This document shows, in pieces, positions 41,877-49,844 of a stretch of 64,000 nucleotides of DNA; within the stretch, counting starts at the first letter, position 1, and each line of letters starts with the position of its first letter. Below the pieces are notes generated by a model that was given only the letters and a program-made list of their open reading frames with translations, had not been told where the DNA came from and ran no database searches. The stretch is from an uncultured Gemmiger sp. (GTDB lineage: Bacteria > Bacillota > Clostridia > Oscillospirales > Ruminococcaceae), in NCBI GenBank assembly GCA_949295035.1, contig CASFJO010000001.1:1-64000 (forward strand), written 5' to 3'. Made by a program: the position numbers and the translations under genes.

Positions 41877-43778
41877 ATGAAAAAGACAAAACTCATGTCC
41901 TTGCTGATGACGGGCGTAATGGCCGTTTCCCTGGCTGCCTGCGGCAACCAGGCCCCCGTCACCAACAACCCGGACAGCGCCTCTTCCCAGACGGGGAGCA
42001 GCGCCTCGACAAGCACCGAGAGCACCCGGCCCACCGAACCGCAGGGCCAGCTGGTCATTGGCAGCACCACCCAGATGGGCAATGACTTCTATGATACCAG
42101 CTTCTCCAACAACGCGGTCAACTACCGGATCTACGATCTGATCCACGGCTACGGCACCGTTGTTTCCGACATCGACGGCAACTACGTCTACGATCCCACC
42201 GTCGTGGCCAGCCACACCGAGACCGAAAACGAGGATGGCACCAAGACCTACACCGTGACCATCAACGACGGTCTGTCCTGGAGCGACGGCACCCCCATCA
42301 CCGCCAAGGACTACGTCTTCCAGCTGCTGCTGGAGAGCAGCCCCGAGATGAACGGCGTGGACGGCTATCCCAGCCAGGCCGGTTATCCGCTGGTGGGCTA
42401 CCAGGAGTATTTTGACGGCACCACCAAGAACTTTGCCGGCGTGCATCTGGTGGACGACATGACCTACTCGGTCACCGTTCGTGCCGATGAGCTGCCCTAC
42501 CACTACGACATCACCTACGCCTCCGCCGCTCCCCGCCCGATGCACGTGATCGCCCCGGGCTGCGACGTGGTGGACGCGCCGGAAGGCGCCAGCATCACCG
42601 GTGAGTTCACCACCGATCTGCTGCTGGAGACCATCAACAACACCACCACCGGTTACCGCTACGCGCCGAAGGTCACCTGCGGGCCCTACCTGTTCGATTC
42701 CTTCGACGTGGCCAGCGCCCAGTGCACCCTGGTGGTCAACCCCGACTACGTGGGCGACTACCGCGGCGTGAAGCCGGTCATCGAGAAGCTGGTCATCAAG
42801 ATGGTCAAGACCGACACCATGATCAATGAGTTGCAGTCCGGTTCCGTTGACCTGCTGTTCCAGTGCAGCGGCGCCGACACCATCAACGCCGGTCTGGACC
42901 TGGTGGACGCCGGCGAGGCGCAGGACAACACCTTCTTCCGCAACGGTTACGGCAAGGTGCAGTTTGACTGCAGCCAGTTCCCCACCGACTCTGAGAACGT
43001 CCGCAAGGCCATCGCCTACTGCCTGGACCGCAATGAGTTTGCCCGTCAGTACAGCGGCGGCTACGCGGCGGTCGTGCACGCCTACTATGGCCTGGCCCAG
43101 TGGGAGTATCAGGAGTCCAAGGACTGGATCGACCAGAACCTGAACACCTACGAGAAGAACCTGGACGAGGCCAAGGCTCTGCTGGAGGCTGACGGCTGGA
43201 CCCTGAACGCCGACGGCACCGAATACTCCGGCACCGGCCTGCGCTACAAGGACGTCAACGGCGAGCTGAAGCCCCTGGTGATCGAGTGGGCCAACACCGA
43301 CGGCAACCCCGTTTCCGACCTGCTGGCCACCATGCTGCCCGAGGCTATGACCGAGGTGGGCATGCAGCTGAACGCCACCACTATGGACTTCCCCACCCTG
43401 CAGGCTGCCATCACCCATACCGGTGACAAGATCTACAACATGTACAACCTGGCCGTGGGCTTCGCTCTGGCCAGCAGCCCCTGGTACTACTACTCCACCG
43501 ATCCTGTCTGGATGCAGGGCGGCTACAACAGCAACTGGATCGCCGATGAGGATCTGGCTGCTGCTGCCGAGGCTCTGAAGCCCATTCCCTTCGACGACAA
43601 GGATTCCTGGCTGACCGCCTGGCAGAACTTCATCGCCGTTTGGAACGACAAGCTGCCTGATATCCCCCTGTACTCCGACGAGTACTACGATTTCTTCTCC
43701 AACAAGTTGCACGGCTGGTATTCCACCTCCGTTTGGGAGTGGTCCCGTGCCGTTCTGGACGCCTGGGTTGACGCCTAA
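41877..43778 (+). CDS. oppA: Oligopeptide-binding lipoprotein
   Basis: 633 residues. Signal peptide MKKTKLMSLLMTGVMAVSLAAC, lipobox Cys at about 22, then a Ser/Thr-rich linker. Family 5 solute-binding protein: YTVTINDGLSWSDGTPITAKDYVFQLLLE near the start of the mature part, KVTCGPYLF, NPDYVGDYRGVKPVIEKLVIK, VRKAIAYCLDR. Codon use is strongly biased to C-ending codons, as in a highly expressed gene. First gene of the operon. ATG 41877 follows AGGAAAGGAAAG. The peptide class bound is unknown. Confidence 0.93.
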   Translation: MKKTKLMSLLMTGVMAVSLAACGNQAPVTNNPDSASSQTGSSASTSTESTRPTEPQGQLVIGSTTQMGNDFYDTSFSNNAVNYRIYDLIHGYGTVVSDIDGNYVYDPTVVASHTETENEDGTKTYTVTINDGLSWSDGTPITAKDYVFQLLLESSPEMNGVDGYPSQAGYPLVGYQEYFDGTTKNFAGVHLVDDMTYSVTVRADELPYHYDITYASAAPRPMHVIAPGCDVVDAPEGASITGEFTTDLLLETINNTTTGYRYAPKVTCGPYLFDSFDVASAQCTLVVNPDYVGDYRGVKPVIEKLVIKMVKTDTMINELQSGSVDLLFQCSGADTINAGLDLVDAGEAQDNTFFRNGYGKVQFDCSQFPTDSENVRKAIAYCLDRNEFARQYSGGYAAVVHAYYGLAQWEYQESKDWIDQNLNTYEKNLDEAKALLEADGWTLNADGTEYSGTGLRYKDVNGELKPLVIEWANTDGNPVSDLLATMLPEAMTEVGMQLNATTMDFPTLQAAITHTGDKIYNMYNLAVGFALASSPWYYYSTDPVWMQGGYNSNWIADEDLAAAAEALKPIPFDDKDSWLTAWQNFIAVWNDKLPDIPLYSDEYYDFFSNKLHGWYSTSVWEWSRAVLDAWVDA

Positions 43779-43801
43779 GGTTTAGTGCCAGTTTGAAAGT
43801 G

Positions 43802-43839
43802 TCCGGCGGAACCCCGCATTGTGGCCGGGTTCCGCCGGA
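43802..43839 (+). terminator. Intercistronic hairpin after oppA
   Basis: 13-bp perfect arms (TCCGGCGGAACCC at 43802-43814 and its complement at 43827-43839) with ATTTTCC after it. It is probably a partial terminator or mRNA stabiliser that sets binding protein above permease levels. Confidence 0.7.
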
Positions 43840-43940
43840 TTTTCCATATCACTGCATTTCCGCACACGGGCGCAGGTCGATCCTGCCGTCCGCGCGCAAG
43901 AGCAGCGATATCTATACTCTTAAAATCGGAGGAACGGCGA

Positions 43941-44933
43941 ATGGGAAAAGGCAGATACCTGCTGAAGCGATTGATCTATATCGTCTTCGTCTTTTTTATC
44001 ATTTCCATCCTGATGTTCTGGATCTATAAATCCATGCCCGGCGACCCTGTCGATATCATGCTGGGCAGCAGCAAAACTACCATGAAGCCCGACGCCTACC
44101 AGGCTTTGTATGAAAAGACCCGGGCGTCTCTGGGCCTGGATCAGCCTCTGCCGATCCAGTATTTCGCCTGGATGGGCAATATGCTGACGGGCCATTTCGG
44201 CTATTCCACCCAGTACAAACAGGAAGTCATCAACATCATCGGTGCCCCCATGCTCAATACGGTGCTTTTGAACCTGCTCACCATGTTTGTGGTGTTTGTG
44301 ATCTCCATCCCTCTGGGCATCGCCACCGCAGTGCGCAAGAACGGCGCTTTTGACAAGAGCGTGCAGGTGCTGACCATCGTTGGGTACAGCATCCCCACCT
44401 TTATCATTGCGTTGCTTTCCATATTCCTTTTGGCTGTAAAATTTCCCATCTTCCCGATCAGCGGCGTGCGGACCGCCGGCTCCACCGCCACCGGATTGGC
44501 CGCTGTGGGAGATATGCTGTGGCACATGGCATTGCCGGTGCTGGTCATGTCGGTGTCGGGCATCGGCGGTATCACCCGCTATGTGCGCGCCGCCATGATC
44601 GACGTGCTGCGCATGGACTACATCAAGACCGCCCGCGCCAAGGGCCTGCGGGAAAAGACCGTCATCTACGTGCACGCCTTCCGCAACGCCCTGATCCCGG
44701 TGGTCACCGTTACCACCTGGTGGGTCGTGGGCCTGTTCGGCGGCTCGATCGTGATCGAGTCGGTGTTCCTGTGGCCCGGCCTCGGCAAGATGCTGATCGA
44801 CGGCCTGCTGCAGCGTGACTTTGCCGTGGTGCTGACCATGCAGATGTTCTACGTGGTCCTGTCCCTGGCTGGCAATGTCATCATGGATATCGCCTACACG
44901 ATGGTAGACCCCCGCGTGCGGCTGGACGGCTAA
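43941..44933 (+). CDS. oppB: Oligopeptide ABC permease, OppB/DppB type
   Basis: 330 residues with six helices. TM1 is LIYIVFVFFIISILMFWIY. Family motif MPGDPVDIMLG, EAA-like loop DYIKTARAKGLREKTVIYVHAFRNALIPVVT, C-terminal DPRVRLDG. ATG 43941 follows GGAGGAACGGCGA. It is separated from oppA by a hairpin and followed after 12 bases by the unusual OppC. Confidence 0.94.
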   Translation: MGKGRYLLKRLIYIVFVFFIISILMFWIYKSMPGDPVDIMLGSSKTTMKPDAYQALYEKTRASLGLDQPLPIQYFAWMGNMLTGHFGYSTQYKQEVINIIGAPMLNTVLLNLLTMFVVFVISIPLGIATAVRKNGAFDKSVQVLTIVGYSIPTFIIALLSIFLLAVKFPIFPISGVRTAGSTATGLAAVGDMLWHMALPVLVMSVSGIGGITRYVRAAMIDVLRMDYIKTARAKGLREKTVIYVHAFRNALIPVVTVTTWWVVGLFGGSIVIESVFLWPGLGKMLIDGLLQRDFAVVLTMQMFYVVLSLAGNVIMDIAYTMVDPRVRLDG

Positions 44934-44945
44934 GGAGGAACGAGG

Positions 44946-46751
44946 ATGCTGAAAGACAAAAAGAAAAAGCGCTCTACGGCGGCCGTATCCGCCCAGCGCA
45001 TGGTCCTGGGCGGGCTTCCCCAGGAAGAAGAAGAGGTGCTGCAGAGCCCGCTTCAGATGGTGGTCGAATCCTTTGTGCGGGACAAGATCGCCATGACCGG
45101 CGTGATCCTGTTCTCCTTTATCTTCCTGTGCTGCATTTTTCTCCCGTTCTTCTTTCCCATCGACCTGTATTACCAGGATGTGACCCAGGCCAACGTGGCG
45201 TCGGGCTTCGGTATGCTCAACGTGCCTTCCCAGCTGAAGAACAACGCGCTGGATCTCTCGGTGGGCAGTTCTTTCTCGGTCGGCCTGGACAAGGACGGCA
45301 ACGTGTACGAATGGGGCACCTTCCCCAATCAGAAACTCAAAAACATCCCCAGCACCAGCGAGACCGGCAAACTCGTCCAGGTCTCCGCGGGCCTGGACCA
45401 CATTGTTGCCGTCAATGAGGACGGGCAGATCTTCACCTGGGGCAACGACCGGATGGGTCTGGCCACCATCCCCATGGAACTGCGCAGCGGCGGCAACAAC
45501 ATCAAGCAGGTCCTGGCCGGCTACCAGATCTCGCTGGCGCTCACCGAAGAGGGCCGGATGTACAACTGGGGCAGCGACTATCTGCTGAGCATCACCTACC
45601 CCGAAGGGGTGCAGGGCAACATCGAAAAGTTTGCCGCCAGCACCAACATCGTCATGGTGCTGACCAAGGATGGCCGCGTGGTGCCTCTTACCAACAAATC
45701 CTCCGCCTACACCAACATCCCGGAAGAGATCCAGGGCAATGTGGTGGATCTGGCCCTGACCGATGAGTGCGCTGCCGCCGTCACCTCCGACGGCCGTGTC
45801 TACACCTGGGGCAACAACATCAAAAAGGGCCTGAATGTTCCCGAGGACATCCAGGGCCAGGTGGTCTCGGTCTCCGGCGGCCGGTATCATTTCATTGCCG
45901 TGCTGAAGGACGGCACCATGCGCGGCTGGGGCGACAATACCCACGGCCAGTCGAGCGCCCCCTCCGGCGTGGCCGTTTCCTCGGTGGACAGCGGCTACTA
46001 CGCCAACTACGCCATCACTCAGGACGGTTCGGTGACCTCCTGGGGCCTGAAGGGCTACCTGATGGGCACCGATGATCTGGGCCGCGATCTGTTCCGCCGT
46101 ATGCTGGTGGGCGGCCGCATGACCATGACCGTGGGCGCTATCGCCGTTGTCATCTCCACCATTATCGGTATCATCGTAGGCGGTATCTCCGGCTACAAGG
46201 GCGGCAAGGTGGACAATCTGCTGATGCGCCTGACCGAGATCGTTTCTTCCATTCCTTTCCTTCCTTTTTGTATTATCCTGTCTTCGATCCTGGGCAACTC
46301 GATCAGCGAGACCCAGCGCATCATCCTGATCATGTGCATCCTGGGTCTGCTCTCCTGGCCCGGCATCGCCCGCCTGGTGCGCGGCAGTGTGCTGGCCGAG
46401 CGTGAGCAGGAGTTCGTCACCGCCGCCAAGGCGCTGGGCGTAAAGGAGTTTGGCATCATCTTCCGCCATATCCTGCCCAACATCATCACGGTCATCATCG
46501 TGAACGCGACCCTGAACTTCGCGACCTGCATGCTGACCGAGTCTTCCCTGTCCTTCATCGGGTTCGGCGTCACCGAGCCCAACGCCACCTGGGGCAATAT
46601 GCTGACCGGCGCGCAGAACGGCCAGGTCATCGAGAACTACTGGTGGCGGTGGGTGTTCCCGGCTGTGATGCTGGGTATCTGCACCATCAGCATCAACTGC
46701 ATCGGCGACGGCCTGCGCGACGCCATCGACCCCAAATCGAAGGAGAGGTGA
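44946..46751 (+). CDS. oppC: OppC/DppC-type permease with RCC1-like beta-propeller in the TM1-TM2 loop
   Basis: 601 residues, about twice the normal 290-320. Residues 1-72 are an OppC N-terminal part with TM1 at about 50-70. From 373 on the sequence is an ordinary OppC core: MGTDDLGRDLFRRML, five more helices, EAA loop EQEFVTAAKALGVKEFGIIFRHILPN, and NATWGNML. Between them, residues 97-370 form seven repeats of 38-43 residues with a D/E-G-x-hydrophobic-x-x-W-G core (AVNEDGQIFTWGN, AVTSDGRVYTWGN, AVLKDGTMRGWGD and others), the RCC1_2 pattern of a seven-bladed propeller. The fourth repeat lost its W-G. Topology places the propeller outside the membrane. Frame is continuous, so this is a true domain insertion. 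Confidence 0.93.
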   Translation: MLKDKKKKRSTAAVSAQRMVLGGLPQEEEEVLQSPLQMVVESFVRDKIAMTGVILFSFIFLCCIFLPFFFPIDLYYQDVTQANVASGFGMLNVPSQLKNNALDLSVGSSFSVGLDKDGNVYEWGTFPNQKLKNIPSTSETGKLVQVSAGLDHIVAVNEDGQIFTWGNDRMGLATIPMELRSGGNNIKQVLAGYQISLALTEEGRMYNWGSDYLLSITYPEGVQGNIEKFAASTNIVMVLTKDGRVVPLTNKSSAYTNIPEEIQGNVVDLALTDECAAAVTSDGRVYTWGNNIKKGLNVPEDIQGQVVSVSGGRYHFIAVLKDGTMRGWGDNTHGQSSAPSGVAVSSVDSGYYANYAITQDGSVTSWGLKGYLMGTDDLGRDLFRRMLVGGRMTMTVGAIAVVISTIIGIIVGGISGYKGGKVDNLLMRLTEIVSSIPFLPFCIILSSILGNSISETQRIILIMCILGLLSWPGIARLVRGSVLAEREQEFVTAAKALGVKEFGIIFRHILPNIITVIIVNATLNFATCMLTESSLSFIGFGVTEPNATWGNMLTGAQNGQVIENYWWRWVFPAVMLGICTISINCIGDGLRDAIDPKSKER

Positions 46752-46758
46752 GAAACGT

Positions 46759-47754
46759 ATGAGTCTGTTGGAAGTCAAGAATCTGCACACCTATTTCACC
46801 ACCAAAAAGGGAATCGTCAAGGCGGTCAACGACGTGAGTTATACCCTGGAGGCCGGCAAGACCCTGGGCATCGTGGGCGAGTCCGGCTCGGGCAAGAGCG
46901 TTTCCGCCATGAGCATCATCAAGCTGCTGGACGGCAACGGCTACATCGACAGCGGCGAGATCCTGTTCGACGGACGCAACATCCTGGAGGCCAGCATCAA
47001 GGACCTGCACCATATCCGGGGCAATGAGATCTCGGTGATCTTCCAGGAGCCCATGACCTCTCTGAACCCGGTGTTCACCATTGAACGCCAGATCGGTGAG
47101 GTGCTGCAGCTGCACCAGCACATGAAAAAGAAGGACGCCCGCGCCAAAGCGGTCTCCCTGCTTTCCGACGTAAAGATCCCCAACCCGGAACGGGTGGCCA
47201 AGCAGTATCCGTTCCAGCTGTCCGGCGGTATGCGCCAGCGGGTCATGATCGCCATGGCCCTGGCCTGCAAACCCAAGCTGCTGATTGCCGACGAGCCCAC
47301 CACCGCCCTGGACGTGACCATCCAGGCCCAGATCCTGAAGCTGATGAACGAACTGAAGGCCCAGACCGGCACCTCCATCCTCTTCATCACCCATGATCTG
47401 GGGGTCATCCATGAGATGGCCGACGAGGTGGCCGTGATGTACTGCGGCCAGATCGTGGAAAAGGCCGACGCGGCGACCATCTTCCACAACGGCACCCACT
47501 CCCACCCCTACACCGAGGGCCTGATGATCTCGATCCCCCGGCTCAACACCCCCAAGAACAAGCGGCTGGAAGCCATCCCGGGCGCCGTACCCAATCCGCT
47601 GTATCTGCCGGTGGGCTGCAAATTCGGCCCCCGCTGCAAATACTGCACCGAAAAGTGCAAGGCCAGCGAACCCCCGCTCCAGGAGGTGGCCCCGGGCCAC
47701 TTTATCCGGTGCTTCTATCCCGAAAAGGCGGTGAGAAACAAAGATGGAGAATGA
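46759..47754 (+). CDS. oppD: Oligopeptide ABC ATPase, OppD type
   Basis: 331 residues. Walker A GESGSGKS, Q-loop FQEPMTSLNP, signature LSGGMRQRVMIAMAL, Walker B LLIADEPTTALD, H-loop ITHDL. The C-terminal extension has the Cys set CKFGPRCKYCTEKC...C, which binds a [4Fe-4S] cluster in DppD-like proteins, and LYLPVGC. Follows oppC by 7 bases behind GGAGAGGTGAGAAACGT, and the next gene overlaps its end. Confidence 0.96.
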   Translation: MSLLEVKNLHTYFTTKKGIVKAVNDVSYTLEAGKTLGIVGESGSGKSVSAMSIIKLLDGNGYIDSGEILFDGRNILEASIKDLHHIRGNEISVIFQEPMTSLNPVFTIERQIGEVLQLHQHMKKKDARAKAVSLLSDVKIPNPERVAKQYPFQLSGGMRQRVMIAMALACKPKLLIADEPTTALDVTIQAQILKLMNELKAQTGTSILFITHDLGVIHEMADEVAVMYCGQIVEKADAATIFHNGTHSHPYTEGLMISIPRLNTPKNKRLEAIPGAVPNPLYLPVGCKFGPRCKYCTEKCKASEPPLQEVAPGHFIRCFYPEKAVRNKDGE

Positions 47755-48754
47755 AAATCGCAAAGTACTGCTGACCATTCGGGATCTGAAGCAGTATTTC
47801 CCCGTGAAAAAGACCAAGCTGCGGGAAAAGCAGCGGTATGTGCGCGCCAACGACGGCATCTCCCTGGACATATACGCCGGCGAAACGCTGGGCCTGGTGG
47901 GCGAATCCGGATGCGGCAAGTCCACCCTGGGCCGCACCCTGCTGCAGCTCTATCCCCAGACCGAGGGCGAGGTCATCTACCACAAAGACGATCGGGACAT
48001 TGATCTGAAGAGCCTGTCCAAAGAGGAGATGCGGGTGCTGCGCAAGGATCTGCAGCTGATCTTTCAGGATCCTTACTCCTCGCTGAACCCCCGTATGACG
48101 GTGGGCCAGATCATCGGCGAAGGTCTGGTGTCCCATGGTGTGTTCAAGCGCGGCGATCCGGCCATGCGGGATTATATTTTCAAGGTCATGGATAACTGCG
48201 GGCTGGACACCTACATGTTTGGCCGCTATCCCCATCAGTTCTCCGGCGGCCAGCGGCAGCGCATCGGCATCGCCCGCAGCCTGGCGCTGAACCCGGCCTT
48301 CGTGGTCTGCGACGAGGCGGTCTCGGCGCTGGATGTTTCCATCCAGTCCCAGATCTTGAACCTGCTGTCCGATCTGAAGGAAAAGCAGAACCTGACCTAC
48401 CTGTTCATCACCCACGATTTGAGCGTGGTGAAATACATCAGTGACCGGATCGGCGTGATGTATCTGGGCAACATGGTCGAACTGGCCCCCACCGAGGAGT
48501 TGTTCGCCAACACGCTGCACCCCTATACCGAGGCGCTGCTGTCGGCCATCCCGGTGGTGGACGAAAACGACAAGCGGGAGCGCATCCTGCTGGAGGGCGA
48601 TATCCCCAGCCCGGTGAATCCTCCCTCCGGGTGCAAATTCCATACCCGCTGCCGCTACTGCCAGCAGAAGTGCAAAGAGGTGGTCCCCGAGTGGACCGAT
48701 ATGGGCAACAACCATTTTGTGGCCTGCCACTTCCCGCTGCAGCATAAAGGGTGA
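47744..48754 (+). CDS. oppF: Oligopeptide ABC ATPase, OppF type
   Basis: 336 residues. Walker A GESGCGKST, FQDPYSSLNPRMTVGQII typical of OppF, signature FSGGQRQRIGIARSLALNP, Walker B FVVCDEAVSALD (Ala-Val instead of Pro-Thr, common in this subfamily), ITHDLSVV. C-terminal Cys set CKFHTRCRYCQQKC. It overlaps oppD by 11 bases. Completes a full A-B-C-D-F transporter. Confidence 0.96.
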   Translation: MENENRKVLLTIRDLKQYFPVKKTKLREKQRYVRANDGISLDIYAGETLGLVGESGCGKSTLGRTLLQLYPQTEGEVIYHKDDRDIDLKSLSKEEMRVLRKDLQLIFQDPYSSLNPRMTVGQIIGEGLVSHGVFKRGDPAMRDYIFKVMDNCGLDTYMFGRYPHQFSGGQRQRIGIARSLALNPAFVVCDEAVSALDVSIQSQILNLLSDLKEKQNLTYLFITHDLSVVKYISDRIGVMYLGNMVELAPTEELFANTLHPYTEALLSAIPVVDENDKRERILLEGDIPSPVNPPSGCKFHTRCRYCQQKCKEVVPEWTDMGNNHFVACHFPLQHKG

Positions 48755-48760
48755 GCCGTC

Positions 48761-48967
48761 ATGCTGTTTGGCAAAAAGATCGACCGGATCCTCAATGTCC
48801 GCAAGGCCGAGGAACGCTTTGAAAAAGAACGGGAGGAACTTCCTCTGGAAAAGAACGACCGCATGGCCATGATCCTGGCCGCGCTGATCGTTTTCATCCC
48901 GGTCTTTGTGGGTGTGATCGCCATCCTGCTGCTGGTGCTGTATCTGTTCTTTTTCCGGTTTTTGTGA
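48761..48967 (+). CDS. Small single-helix membrane protein at the end of the opp operon
   Basis: 68 residues. A charged N-terminal half (KKIDRILNVRKAEERFEKEREELPLEKNDR) is followed by one strongly hydrophobic helix (MILAALIVFIPVFVGVIAILLLVLYLFFF). SD-like GGGTGAGCC precedes ATG 48761, 6 bases after oppF. No family recognised. Its place, orientation and the terminator directly after it make it part of the operon, perhaps a transporter accessory or assembly factor. Confidence 0.75.
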   Translation: MLFGKKIDRILNVRKAEERFEKEREELPLEKNDRMAMILAALIVFIPVFVGVIAILLLVLYLFFFRFL

Positions 48968-48974
48968 CAAGCGC

Positions 48975-49016
48975 AAATCCAGGCCCCGACAATTTCGTCC
49001 GGGGCCTGGATTTTTT
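48975..49016 (+). terminator. Terminator of the opp operon
   Basis: AAATCCAGGCCCCG ... CGGGGCCTGGATTT (with one extra C) followed by T6. Confidence 0.9.
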
Positions 49017-49063
49017 ATGGCGCTGCCGGCCGTTTTTCTCTGTGCGCCGCGCGTAAAATCTGC

Positions 49064-49069
49064 TATAAT
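49064..49069 (+). promoter_or_regulatory. -10 element before the sigma/anti-sigma operon
   Basis: TGCTATAAT gives an extended -10 (hexamer 49064-49069). No -35 is evident at 17 bases. An A7T6 tract with symmetric flanks (49067-49085) follows. An ECF-type promoter for autoregulation may overlap but I cannot define it. Confidence 0.35.
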
Positions 49070-49161
49070 AAAAAAATTTTTTATTTTGTGAATGGATTCC
49101 TCTTTGCCGATCGTGTTATGGACAAAATCGCTCAAAAAGAGCAACCAAGGAGGTACCCATC

Positions 49162-49332
49162 ATGAAAAAAATTGCTATGAGTGTCGTCGCGGCTGTCCTT
49201 TTGCCCACTGTAGCCGCCACCAGTGCCTTTGCCGCGGGCCGCGGCGCAAACTTCGTCGATTCCGACGGCGACGGCGTCTGCGATTACTACGGCACCGGCC
49301 GCGGCGCGGGACGCGGGGGCCGCTGGGCATAA
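49162..49332 (+). CDS. Small secreted protein with a DxDxDG calcium-type loop
   Basis: 56 residues from ATG 49162, behind AAGGAGGTACCCATC, a near-perfect SD. Signal peptide MKKIAMSVVAAVLLPTVAA ending near ATSAFA|AG. The mature part of about 32 residues is Gly/Arg-rich (AGRGANF) and has VDSDGDGVCDYYG, which matches an EF-hand or dockerin-type Ca loop (D-x-D-x-D-G), and ends GRGAGRGGRWA. It is too short for usual gene finders. It lies 30 bases before the ECF sigma gene and probably shares its transcript. Similar FVDxDGDGVCD mini-proteins seem to accompany sigma/anti-sigma pairs in Clostridia (from memory). Role unknown. Confidence 0.75.
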   Translation: MKKIAMSVVAAVLLPTVAATSAFAAGRGANFVDSDGDGVCDYYGTGRGAGRGGRWA

Positions 49333-49362
49333 ACCGAAACGAAACGACAGGCGGGGAGTTTC

Positions 49363-49844
49363 ATGCGGAGTGAGCAAGAGGTAAACAGGGCCATTGAGCA
49401 GTACGCGGATACCGTAAAGCGGGTCTGCGTGCTGCACTTGAAGAACGACGCGGACACCGAAGATATCTTTCAGACGGTATTTTTGAAATACGCGTTGAGT
49501 TCCACTGCGTTTGAAAACGCGGAACATGAAAAGGCCTGGCTCATCCGCGTGACCATCAACGCCTGCAAGGACCTTCTCAAAAGTTTTTTCACAGCCGCAT
49601 GGTCTCCCTGGAAGATGTGCGGGAACGCGCGGCCGTGCCGGAAACCTCCAGCGAAGTGCTGGAAACGGTTTTGCGGCTGCCGGAAAAATACCGGCAGGTC
49701 GTGTATCTTCACTACTACGAGGGCTATACCGCGCCGGAGATCGGGCGGATCCTGGGCAAGAACGTCAACAGCGTATACACCCTGATCACCCGCGCCCGGC
49801 AGTTGCTCAAGCAAGCGTTGGGAGGTGAAGAGTTTGCAACATGA
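49363..49844 (+). pseudogene. ECF sigma factor, frameshifted at a T6 run
   Basis: The first frame (from ATG 49363) encodes sigma region 2: NRAIEQYADTVKRVCVLHLKNDADTEDIFQTVFLKYA and EHEKAWLIRVTINACKDLLKS. After AGTTTTTTC (T6 at 49584-49589) it runs into nonsense. The -1 frame continues as FFHSRMVSLEDV and then region 4: LRLPEKYRQVVYLHYYEGYTAPEIGRILGKNVNSVYTLITRARQLLKQ, to the stop at 49844. A T7 run would give one intact protein of about 160 residues. So this is either a mutation or sequencing error, or expression through -1 frameshifting or polymerase slippage on the T tract. The anti-sigma gene overlaps its end. Confidence 0.8.

Noticed and set aside
43920..46790. Open frame of 956 codons opposite oppB and the propeller-bearing oppC
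   Set aside because: Asp/His/Gly-rich shadow caused by biased codon use of the highly expressed operon. No motif.
49067..49085. A7T6 symmetric tract as a terminator
   Set aside because: It has no GC stem, and the opp operon already ends at 48975-49016. More likely it is promoter-associated AT-rich DNA.
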